From DASXRC01 sp036506495 (GTDB lineage: Bacteria > Actinomycetota > Actinomycetes > Mycobacteriales > Micromonosporaceae): 18,554 nucleotides of DNA. The notes beneath the pieces are model-generated. The model did no database searches, had not been told where the DNA came from, and saw only the letters and a list, made by a program, of their open reading frames with translations. The stretch's first letter is position 1, and each line of letters opens with the position of its first letter. This document shows, piece by piece, positions 8,041 to 14,178 of the stretch. The position numbers and the translations under genes were made by a program. The stretch covers positions 1-18,554 of the forward strand of contig DASXRQ010000135.1 in NCBI GenBank assembly GCA_036506495.1, read 5' to 3'.

Positions 8041-8868
8041 GTGGACGTCGGGCACCTGCGGGCCGACTGCGCACGGTGTTTCGCGCTGTGCTGCGTCGCG
8101 CCGGCCTTCTCCGCCTCGGCGGACTTCGCCATCGACAAGCCGGCCGGCCACCCGTGTCCGAACCTACGGTCGGACTTCCGCTGCGGCATTCACGACCGCC
8201 TCCGGGAGTCGGGCTTTCCCGGCTGTACGGTGTACGACTGCTTCGGCGCCGGTCAGCAGGTCGCCCAGGTCACCTTTGCCGGGCACGACTGGCGGCGCGA
8301 GCCGCAGATCGCGCGGCAGATGTTCGACTCGTTCGCGGTCATGCGGCAGCTCCACGAGCTGCTCTGGTACCTGACCGAGGCGCTGACGCTGCCGCCGGCC
8401 CGTCCCCTGCGCGGTGACCTCGCGCTCGCCCTGGACGAGACCGAGCGCCTCACTCGCCTCGACCCCGACGCGCTGGTGGAACTCGACGTGGCGGCCGTGC
8501 GCGGCCGCGTCAACGCCCTCCTGCTCCGGACGAGCGAGCGCGTGCGCGCCGGGGCCGGGCGCCGGCCCGTCGACCACCAGAGCGCCGACCTCACCGGGGC
8601 CGACCTCAGGGGCGCCGACCTGCGGGGAGCCAGCCTGCGCGGGGCTTGCCTCATCGGGGCGGACCTCAGGCGCGCCGACCTCAGGCTGGCCGACCTCATC
8701 GGCGCGGACCTCAGGGGCGCCGACCTCGGCGGAGCCGACCTGTTCGGGAGCATCTTTCTCACCCAGCCGCAAGTGGACGCGGCCAGAGGTGACCGGGAAA
8801 CCAGGTTGCCGCCGCGGCTGCGCCGGCCGGCGCACTGGTATGGACGGGGCGCCTACGTGTCGCGGTAG
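8041..8868 (+). CDS. Cysteine-cluster (YkgJ-like) domain fused to pentapeptide repeats
   Basis: 275 residues from GTG at 8041; GAGGGG at 8023-8028 lies 12 bases upstream, a loose spacing. The N-terminus has eight cysteines: C10, C13, C17, C18 (C-x2-C-x3-CC), C39 (PCPNL), C48 (RCGIH), C62 and C67 (GCTVYDCFG). The order C..C...CC / PCP.L / C.I[YH] / C resembles the YkgJ/UPF0153 zinc- or iron-chelating family. Residues 80-175 are helical. Residues 181-236 are about eleven tandem A(D)LxG pentapeptides (ADLTG, ADLRG, ADLRG, ASLRG...), which fold into a right-handed quadrilateral beta-helix. In other proteins such helices mimic DNA or act as scaffolds. The short repeat run is too small for a Qnr-type gyrase-protection protein. 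It follows the VWA gene by 31 bases and may share its transcript. Function unknown. Confidence 0.85.
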   Translation: MDVGHLRADCARCFALCCVAPAFSASADFAIDKPAGHPCPNLRSDFRCGIHDRLRESGFPGCTVYDCFGAGQQVAQVTFAGHDWRREPQIARQMFDSFAVMRQLHELLWYLTEALTLPPARPLRGDLALALDETERLTRLDPDALVELDVAAVRGRVNALLLRTSERVRAGAGRRPVDHQSADLTGADLRGADLRGASLRGACLIGADLRRADLRLADLIGADLRGADLGGADLFGSIFLTQPQVDAARGDRETRLPPRLRRPAHWYGRGAYVSR

Positions 8869-9263
8869 AGGCAGAACGGGTGGCCCACCGGATCGAGGAG
8901 CACCCGGACCGTGTCCTGGGGCTGGTATTTCGCCTCCCAGGCGCCGAGCTCGAGCGCGTGGGCCACCGCGGTCTCCAGGTCGCTGACCTCGAAATCGAGG
9001 TGCATCATCATCTGCTGCGAACCCGGTTCCGGCGGCCAGACCGGCCGCTCGTACTCCGGTGACGTCTGGAAGCCGAGGTAGGCCACGCCGTCCGGCGGGC
9101 CAACGGTCGCGAAGTTCGGCCCGTCCGACGCGACATCCCAGCTGAGCAGGTCCGAGTAGAACCGGGCGAGCGCCCGGGCGTCGGGTGCCTCGAGGACGAC
9201 ACCCCAGTAGTCGTGCCGGGACCCCCGGGGCGTCGATTCGTCGGCCGATGTCCGTCCACGCAC
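8853..9263 (-). CDS. VOC family (glyoxalase/bleomycin-resistance fold) protein
   Basis: 136 residues if GTG at 9263 is the start. The frame is open to 9401, but the extra residues are Arg/Gly-rich and run into the opposite gene, so a start close to the domain is preferred. One VOC module: DYWGVVLEAPDARALARFYSDLLSWDV (strand plus helix), then MMMHLDFEVSDLETAVAHALELGA, and the C-terminal DPVGHPFCLYRDT with the PxGHPFCL ending typical of this family. The His in HLDFEV is a usual metal-ligand position. Specific substrate unknown. It is convergent with the pentapeptide gene and overlaps its 3' end by 16 bases, and divergent from the YCII/sigma-factor pair, which often has VOC genes nearby. The exact start is uncertain. 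Confidence 0.8.
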   Translation of the reverse strand: MRGRTSADESTPRGSRHDYWGVVLEAPDARALARFYSDLLSWDVASDGPNFATVGPPDGVAYLGFQTSPEYERPVWPPEPGSQQMMMHLDFEVSDLETAVAHALELGAWEAKYQPQDTVRVLLDPVGHPFCLYRDT

Positions 9264-9317
9264 CCGACCATCGTGCCGTCCGATCGGCAATCTGTCACCG
9301 CGTAACGTGCCGATAGG

Positions 9318-9344
9318 TGTCCGAGCTGGGCCGGTGGCTTCGAC
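9318..9344 (+). promoter_or_regulatory. Weak candidate ECF-type promoter for the YCII-sigma pair
   Basis: TGTCCG at 9318-9323 and CGAC at 9341-9344 are 17 bases apart, 47 bases before the YCII start. They resemble, with mismatches, the TGTCGA / CGAYC elements I remember for ECF42 sigma factors. Autoregulation would be usual for this group, but the match is imperfect and could be chance. Confidence 0.2.
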
Positions 9345-9390
9345 GTCTCCGGTGAGAGGCGCCGCACCGGTGCCGGGGAGAGGAGAGATC

Positions 9391-9792
9391 ATGAAGTACA
9401 TGATCTTGCTGTACGGCTCGCAACAGGACTACGACGTGCTGGCCGGGAAGCCCACCGACAAACCGGCCATGTCGGCGGAGGACGTCCAGACGATGTACGC
9501 GTACATGGAGTCCATCCACAAGGACCTGGAGGCGTCCGGTGAGCTCGTCGACGCCCATGGCCTGACCGCGCCGGCCCACGCCCGGCGGGTCCAGCTGCGG
9601 AACCGGGTTCCGGTCGTCACCGACGGGCCGTACCCCGAGACCCAGGAGGTCCTCGCGGGCTTCACGATCGTCGAGTGCGACAGCTTCGACCGGGCGACCG
9701 AAATCGCCGCGCGGTTCGTGAACCCGGACGCGGACGGCGAGTACGTGGACCTGCGGCCGGTTCTCGAGGGCGTCGAGGACCTGGGGACGTAG
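9391..9792 (+). CDS. YCII-related (DGPF-type) family protein
   Basis: 133 residues. ATG at 9391 has a strong AGAGGAG (9379-9385) five bases upstream, so the longer open frame is ignored. MKYMILLYGSQ at the N-terminus and VTDGPYPETQEVLAGF (76-91) are diagnostic of the DGPF subgroup of YCII-like proteins; the motif reads DGPY here instead of DGPF. The family has a small ferredoxin-like fold with a possible enzymatic pocket, but no established reaction. Genes of this family are the regular partners and reported targets of ECF42 sigma factors, and here the sigma gene follows five bases downstream. Probably cytoplasmic. Confidence 0.9.
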   Translation: MKYMILLYGSQQDYDVLAGKPTDKPAMSAEDVQTMYAYMESIHKDLEASGELVDAHGLTAPAHARRVQLRNRVPVVTDGPYPETQEVLAGFTIVECDSFDRATEIAARFVNPDADGEYVDLRPVLEGVEDLGT

Positions 9793-9797
9793 CCGCC

Positions 9798-11045
9798 GTG
9801 ACCGGCCACACCGTCGAGGGCCTGCTGCGCCGGCTGGCGCCGCAGGTCCTCGGTGCGGTGGTACGCCGGTACGGGCACTTCGACATCGCCGAGGACGCGG
9901 TGCAGGAGGCGCTCCTCGCCGCGGCGCTGCAGTGGCCCCGGGACGGCATCCCGGACAACCCGCGTGGTTGGCTGATCACGGTCGCCTCGCGCAGGCTGAC
10001 CGACCTGCTGCGCACCGAGCAGGCCCGGCGACGCCGCGAGGACGCCGCCGCCCGCTGGGCACTCCCCGAGCAATCGCTCGCGCCCGCCGCCGACCGGCCG
10101 GCATCCGAGTCCGACGACACGCTCATCCTGCTGTTCATGTGCTGTCATCCGGCGCTGTCACCGGCGTCGCAGATCGCGCTGACCCTGCGCGCGGTCGGCG
10201 GCCTGACTACCGCCGAGGTCGCCCGCGCGTTCCTGGTGCCGGAGGCCACCATAACCAGACGCATCACGTGGGCCAAGCAGCGCATCAAGGACAGCGGTAC
10301 GCCGTTCCGCATGCCCGTGGGTCCCGAACGCGCCGAGCGGCTCGACGCGGTGCTCCACGTGCTCTACCTGATCTTCAACGAGGGGTACGCCAGCACCTCG
10401 GGCCCGGTTCTGCAGCGCACCGAGCTGTCGGCGGAGGCGATCCGGTTGGCGCGAATGGTCCACCGCCTGCTGCCCGACGACGGCGAGGTGGCAGGGTTGC
10501 TCGCGCTCATGCTGCTGACCGACGCGCGCCGGCCGGCCCGGACCGGGCCCGACGGTCGGTTGATGCCGATGGCCGAGCAGGACCGGCGCCGCTGGAACGC
10601 CGACCAGATCGCCGAGGGCGTCGCACTGATCACCCGGGCGCTGCCCCACGGTCCGACCGGCCCGTACCAGCTCCAGGCGGCGATCGCCGCGGTTCACGAC
10701 GAGGCGCCCACCGCCGAGGCGACCGACTGGCCGCAGATCGTGGCGTTGTACGAGGTGCTCATGAAGATCTCCGACAACCCCGTCGTGGCGCTGAATCATG
10801 CCGTCGCGGTGGCCATGGTCCGTGGCGCGCCCGCGGGCCTCGACCTGCTCGCCGAGGTCGGGGCCGACGCACGGATGGCCGGCGACCACCGGCTGCTGGC
10901 GGTCCGGGCGCACCTGCTCGAGATGGCCGGTGATCGCGTGGCGGCGCGCGACGCGTACGAGGCGGCGGCCCGGCGAACGACCAACGTCCCACAGCAGCGG
11001 TACCTCAATGCCCGGGCCGTGCGCCTCACCGATTGGCGTGACTGA
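9798..11045 (+). CDS. ECF42-like RNA polymerase sigma factor with C-terminal TPR-like extension
   Basis: 415 residues, GTG at 9798, five bases after the YCII stop; GGGGAC within the YCII end can act as ribosome-binding site. Sigma region 2 spans about 10-75 (RRLAPQVLGAVVRRYGHFDIAEDAVQEALL, then GWLITVASRRLTDLLR). Region 4 spans about 125-180 (QIALTLRAVGGLTTAEVARAFLVPEATITRRITWAKQRI), with a helix-turn-helix. The remaining ~230 residues, unusual for an ECF factor, include LYLIFNEGY and TPR-like helices near the end (ALNHAVAVAMVRGAPAGL, HRLLAVRAHLLEMAGDRVAARDAYEAA). This architecture and the DGPF neighbour match the ECF42 group. No anti-sigma gene is adjacent, as is normal for the group; the extension is thought to control activity. 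The signal is unknown. Confidence 0.92.
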   Translation: MTGHTVEGLLRRLAPQVLGAVVRRYGHFDIAEDAVQEALLAAALQWPRDGIPDNPRGWLITVASRRLTDLLRTEQARRRREDAAARWALPEQSLAPAADRPASESDDTLILLFMCCHPALSPASQIALTLRAVGGLTTAEVARAFLVPEATITRRITWAKQRIKDSGTPFRMPVGPERAERLDAVLHVLYLIFNEGYASTSGPVLQRTELSAEAIRLARMVHRLLPDDGEVAGLLALMLLTDARRPARTGPDGRLMPMAEQDRRRWNADQIAEGVALITRALPHGPTGPYQLQAAIAAVHDEAPTAEATDWPQIVALYEVLMKISDNPVVALNHAVAVAMVRGAPAGLDLLAEVGADARMAGDHRLLAVRAHLLEMAGDRVAARDAYEAAARRTTNVPQQRYLNARAVRLTDWRD

Positions 11046-11085
11046 TCCGGGCGCAGATTGCCGTCCGACGCGGTAGACCTTGCGC

Positions 11086-11910
11086 ATGGACTTCGGAGTC
11101 GGAATCTTCCCCACGCACGACGGCATGCGGCCGGGCGAGGTCGCCCGCCTGGTGGAGGAGCGCGGTCAGCAGGCGCTCTACTTCGCCGAACACACCCACA
11201 TTCCCGCCGCGGAGACCGACCGGGCACCCGGTCAGCCGCTGCCGGTCAAGTACTGGCACACGTACGACCTGTTCGTCGCGCTGACCGCAGCCGCCGAGGC
11301 GACCAGCCGGCTGCGGGTCGCCAGCGGCATCTGCCTGGTCATCGAACGCGATCCGATCATCACGGCTAAGGAGGTAGCGAGCGTCGACCACCTGTCGGGC
11401 GGGCGGCTGGAATTCGGCGTCGGCGCCGGCTGGAACCGCGTTGAGATGCGTCACCACGGTACCGATCCGCGGCACCGGATGGCGGTGCTGCGCGAGCGGA
11501 TCGAGGCGATGAAGCAGATCTGGGCGAACGACGAGGCCAGCTACTCCGGCACGTACGTCACCTTCGACCGGATCCGGTCGTACCCGAAACCGGTGCAGCG
11601 CCCGCACCCGCCGATCCTCGTCGGCGGCATCGGACCGACCGTGCTCGACCGGGTGCTGGCCTACGGCGACGCCTGGTTTCCCAACTACCGGCCCGACCTG
11701 TACGACCGCATCGCCGAGCTGCGCGCCCGCGCGGACCGGCCCATCGACGTGCAGCTCATGAGCGTGCCCGCCGATCCCAAGGTGTTCGAACGACTGCGGG
11801 ACGCCGGCGCGACGCGCGTCGCGCAGTGGTTGCCGTCCGGTCCTCGGTCGCGCGTGGAGCGAGCCCTCGACACGTGGGAGGCGGCCATCGCCGAGTACAA
11901 CCCGGAGTGA
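11086..11910 (+). CDS. F420-dependent LLM-class oxidoreductase (Rv2161c/TIGR03619-like)
   Basis: 274 residues, a normal length for the subgroup. ATG at 11086 gives MDFGVGIFPT, the usual beginning. A TTG two codons earlier is possible but unnecessary. Motifs include FAEHTHIP (33-40), AKEVASVDHLSGGRLEFGVGAGWN (94-117), YPKPVQRPHPPILVGG, and GDAWFP, all typical of luciferase-like TIM-barrel enzymes that use coenzyme F420. They catalyse hydride transfer to or from F420 on varied substrates; this one is not predictable. There is no clear Shine-Dalgarno before the ATG; TAGACC at 11074-11079 is a poor -10. It lies 40 bases after the sigma gene and may be read through from it. A hairpin two bases after the stop ends the unit. 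Confidence 0.9.
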   Translation: MDFGVGIFPTHDGMRPGEVARLVEERGQQALYFAEHTHIPAAETDRAPGQPLPVKYWHTYDLFVALTAAAEATSRLRVASGICLVIERDPIITAKEVASVDHLSGGRLEFGVGAGWNRVEMRHHGTDPRHRMAVLRERIEAMKQIWANDEASYSGTYVTFDRIRSYPKPVQRPHPPILVGGIGPTVLDRVLAYGDAWFPNYRPDLYDRIAELRARADRPIDVQLMSVPADPKVFERLRDAGATRVAQWLPSGPRSRVERALDTWEAAIAEYNPE

Positions 11911-11911
11911 C

Positions 11912-11940
11912 CGGGGCGTACCCGCCAGCGGGTACCCCCG
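11912..11940 (+). terminator. Strong hairpin terminator after the oxidoreductase gene
   Basis: CGGGG-C-GTACCCG (11912-11924), loop CCAG, CGGGTACCCCCG (11929-11940). The arms pair over 12 bases with a single bulged C at 11917. It starts one base after the TGA at 11908-11910. There is no U-tract, which is common for actinobacterial terminators. Confidence 0.6.
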
Positions 11941-12035
11941 ACTCCCGCCAGCCCCCCGCTACGCCGGCCGCTGGCCGTGATGCGCGGGCCGTCGGCGGCG
12001 CGCGACGCTCCTCCTGATGACGTACGCCGGTCGAC

Positions 12036-12041
12036 GGGAGG
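12036..12041 (+). promoter_or_regulatory. Ribosome-binding site that decides the lipoprotein start
   Basis: GGGAGG sits directly against the ATG at 12042, too close to serve it, but nine bases before the in-frame ATG at 12051. The latter is therefore the better start. Confidence 0.6.
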
Positions 12042-12050
12042 ATGCGAACG

Positions 12051-12614
12051 ATGATCACCTACAGGACACCGGGTACCCGGCGCCGCCGGCGCATGACCGG
12101 GGCCGCCCTCGTGGGGGTGGCCGCCGTCGCGCTGGCGCTGGCGGCGTGCGGCGGCGGAAGCAACGGCGGCGGCGGAGCGTCGCAGGCGCCGGTGCCCAAG
12201 GCCAACGGCGCCCTGATCAGCGCGCAGGCGACGTCGCTCGGCACGATTCTGGTCAACGGCAAGGGCATGACCGTGTACCAGTTCGCCAAGGACACGGGCG
12301 GAACATCCACGTGCACCGACGCCTGCGCGGCCAACTGGCCATTCGTGCCGGCACCGGCGTCGCTCCCGGCCTCGCTGCCCGGCGTGACGGGCCAGCTCGG
12401 CACCACCACGCGCCCCGACGGCGCGCACCAACTGACCGTCGCCGGTCACCCCGTCTACACCTTCTCCGGTGACTCCGCACCCGGCCAGACAAATGGTCAG
12501 GGCTTGACGAACTACGGCGGCCTGTGGACGGCCCTGTCGGCGGCGGGCGCGGCCGTCTCGGGCAACGGCTCGACGGGTGGCGGCAGCAAGGCCCCCGCCG
12601 TGCCGGGCTACTGA
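12051..12614 (+). CDS. Lipoprotein with two secreted repeats (COG4315/Lipoprotein_15-like, YxFxxD motifs)
   Basis: 187 residues. An N-terminal basic stretch (RRRRRM) precedes a hydrophobic segment and the lipobox LAAC with Cys33 as the lipidated residue, followed by a Gly/Ser linker. The protein is thus anchored on the outer face of the membrane. Two copies of the 'secreted repeat of unknown function' follow. The first has VYQFAKD (75-81) with TCTDACAANWP, containing a probable disulfide pair C88/C92. The second has HPVYTFSGD (133-141) and GGLWTAL. The family's role is unknown; redox or haem-related functions have been suggested for relatives, but nothing here proves them. The downstream genes at 12643 and 13110 follow closely and are probably co-transcribed. 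The C-terminus is Gly/Ser-rich and low complexity. Confidence 0.9.
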   Translation: MITYRTPGTRRRRRMTGAALVGVAAVALALAACGGGSNGGGGASQAPVPKANGALISAQATSLGTILVNGKGMTVYQFAKDTGGTSTCTDACAANWPFVPAPASLPASLPGVTGQLGTTTRPDGAHQLTVAGHPVYTFSGDSAPGQTNGQGLTNYGGLWTALSAAGAAVSGNGSTGGGSKAPAVPGY

Positions 12615-12642
12615 GCACGGGTCGGCGGAAAGGAGACCGGCC

Positions 12643-13110
12643 GTGACCGCACCCACCACAGCACCGACACGCTCATTCGCTAACGTCGCTCTGCTCAATC
12701 GCGTCCTCGCCGTGGCGACCGCAGCGCTGCTGGGTATCGACGCCTACGTTCACCTGCACGACGCCGGACAGTACGACGCGGTGACGACGTCGACCTTGAG
12801 TCAGGGGAATTTGTTCCGGGCCGAGGCCGCCGCGGCGATAGCCGTCGGCGTCGCCCTGCTCATCCGACCACATCCGGCGGTGTGGGCGCTGGCCGCGCTG
12901 GTCGCGGCCAGCGCCGCCGGCGCGGTGTTCCTGTACAGGTACGTGGACGTCGGCCGGCTGGGACCCGTACCCAACATGTACGAGCCGAGTTGGGCGCTGC
13001 CGGGCAAGACCTTGTCCGCCGCCGCCGAAACGGCCGCCGCCGTGCTCGCCATCGCCGGGCTTGCGCTGGCGCTGCGAACCCGCTCGCGGGCGGCGAAGCA
13101 GCGACGGTAA
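12643..13110 (+). CDS. Four-helix integral membrane protein of unknown function
   Basis: 155 residues from GTG at 12643, with AAAGGAG (12629-12635) seven bases upstream. This is preferred over the longer frame that runs through the end of the lipoprotein gene. Four hydrophobic segments are visible at about 18-37, 58-74, 78-99 and 123-143. The first ends in DAYVHLHDAGQYD, with two His and two Asp residues at the membrane face that could bind a metal or haem. The loop between helices 3 and 4 holds RYVDVGRLGPVPNMYEPSW. The C-terminus is short and basic (cytoplasmic). I recognise no family. Its position between a secreted lipoprotein and a receiver protein suggests a membrane partner of the lipoprotein. 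Its stop shares one base with the next start (TAATG). Confidence 0.8.
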   Translation: MTAPTTAPTRSFANVALLNRVLAVATAALLGIDAYVHLHDAGQYDAVTTSTLSQGNLFRAEAAAAIAVGVALLIRPHPAVWALAALVAASAAGAVFLYRYVDVGRLGPVPNMYEPSWALPGKTLSAAAETAAAVLAIAGLALALRTRSRAAKQRR

Positions 13111-13517
13111 TGATTCGCTGCCTCATCGTCGACGACAGCCCGCATTTCCTGCGGGCCGCGCGCCGGCTGCTGGAGCGGCAGGGAGTGGCGGTGGTCGGCG
13201 TGGCGACGACAATCGCGGAGGCGTTGGAACGCGCGGCGAAGCTGCGGCCGGACGTCACGCTCGTCGACATTGATCTGCGCGGGGAGAGCGGTTTGGATCT
13301 GACCCGGCGAATGCGGGAGGCTACGCCGGGCGGATCCCAGGTGATCTTGGTATCCACGCACGACGAGGCGGACTTCGCCGACCTGATCGTGACGAGCTCG
13401 GCGATCGGGTTCCTGTCCAAGTCGGCGCTGTCCGCCGGCGCCATCGGAAGCCTTCTCGGCCGCGCGGCGAGCGGCGGCGATGGCGGCGACCCCCTCACCG
13501 AGCGTCGAGGAAGGTAA
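13110..13517 (+). CDS. Stand-alone response regulator receiver (REC) domain protein
   Basis: 135 residues, ATG at 13110 overlapping the TAA of the membrane-protein gene by one base. Canonical receiver features: acidic pair D8-D9 in LIVDDS, phospho-acceptor D53 in LVDIDL, Ser82/Thr83 in LVSTHDE and Lys104 in FLSKSAL. After the receiver only ~25 Gly/Arg-rich residues remain, so there is no DNA-binding or enzymatic output domain. It could act as a phosphate sink or bind a partner. The 3' end overlaps the convergent NarL-type regulator gene by 23 bases. The nearest histidine kinase is the GAF kinase encoded on the other strand. Truncation of a former NarL-type regulator is possible, but the receiver itself is intact. 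Confidence 0.85.
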   Translation: MIRCLIVDDSPHFLRAARRLLERQGVAVVGVATTIAEALERAAKLRPDVTLVDIDLRGESGLDLTRRMREATPGGSQVILVSTHDEADFADLIVTSSAIGFLSKSALSAGAIGSLLGRAASGGDGGDPLTERRGR

Positions 13518-14148
13518 TCACGGCGAGGACGCGGCGGTGGTCGTCATCGGTCTCGGCGAGGTTCAGCTTGGTGAGGATGCTCCGGACATGTTTCTCGACG
13601 GTGCCCTCGGTGACCCATAGGCGGCGGGCGATGCCGGCGTTCGAGCGACCCTCGGCCATCAGGCTGAGCACCTCGCGCTCCCGCGCACTCAGCACGCCGA
13701 GCGGGTCATCGTGCCGCCGCGCGGACACCAGCTCCTGGACCACGGCGGGGTCCACCACCGAACCGCCCTTCGCGATGTGCTTGAGCGTCTCGATGAACTC
13801 CGCAACGTCGGTGACCCGGCTCTTGAGTAGGTAGCCCATGGCCGGACCGCTGGCCAGGAGCCGCGTCGCGTGCTCGACATCGGCATAGGCAGAGAGCACC
13901 AGGATGCCGATGTCGGGCAGTTGCTCGCGGATCTCCCCTGCCGCCGCCAACCCCTCGACGGTGTTCGTCGGCGGCATCCTGATGTCGACCACGACGAGGT
14001 CGGGGTTCCTGTCGTAAACGAGCGTGAGCAGGTTCCTCGCGTCACCCGCCTGGCCGACAACATCCAGGCCGGAGCGCTCGAAGAGACTGGCCAGGCCCTC
14101 GCGGAGCAGGACATCATCGTCCGCGAGCACGACCCGCAGGCCGGTCAC
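13495..14148 (-). CDS. NarL/LuxR-family response regulator
   Basis: 217 residues from GTG at 14148 (MTGLRVVLADDD). A GAGAAAGG lies about ten bases upstream. The in-frame GTG at 14178, directly after the kinase stop, would add ten residues. Receiver domain: acidic residues D10-D12, phospho-acceptor D55 in LVVVDIRMP, Ser86 in VLSAYAD, Lys109 in YLLKS. LuxR-type helix-turn-helix: about 153-197 (LSAREREVLSLMAEGRSN, then IARRLWVTEGTVEKHVRSILTKL). It binds DNA when phosphorylated, most likely by the histidine kinase encoded just upstream (gap 30 bases, or zero with the longer start). Targets are unknown; its own operon, which includes a ribosomal protection gene, is an obvious candidate. Confidence 0.93.
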   Translation of the reverse strand: MTGLRVVLADDDVLLREGLASLFERSGLDVVGQAGDARNLLTLVYDRNPDLVVVDIRMPPTNTVEGLAAAGEIREQLPDIGILVLSAYADVEHATRLLASGPAMGYLLKSRVTDVAEFIETLKHIAKGGSVVDPAVVQELVSARRHDDPLGVLSAREREVLSLMAEGRSNAGIARRLWVTEGTVEKHVRSILTKLNLAETDDDHRRVLAVITFLDAR

Positions 14149-14178
14149 GACGCGTACACCTTTCTCATGACCACGCAC

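Noticed and set aside
4980..8189. Long minus-strand frames opposite the DUF5682 and VWA genes (4980-6545, 6567-8189)
   Set aside because: Ser/Arg- or Gly/Arg-rich shadow translations; the plus-strand proteins have clear motifs in the same interval.
8580..8745. Periodic 15-base DNA repeat
   Set aside because: It is the coding trace of the pentapeptide repeats, not a separate DNA repeat or CRISPR; there are no conserved repeats with unique spacers.
9264..9401. N-terminal extension of the VOC protein to 9401
   Set aside because: The added residues are Arg/Gly-rich, not VOC-like, and would overlap the start of the divergent YCII gene.
11074..11079. TAGACC as a -10 element for the oxidoreductase gene
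   Set aside because: The last base breaks TANNNT and no -35 is visible; the gene may simply be read through from the sigma-factor gene.
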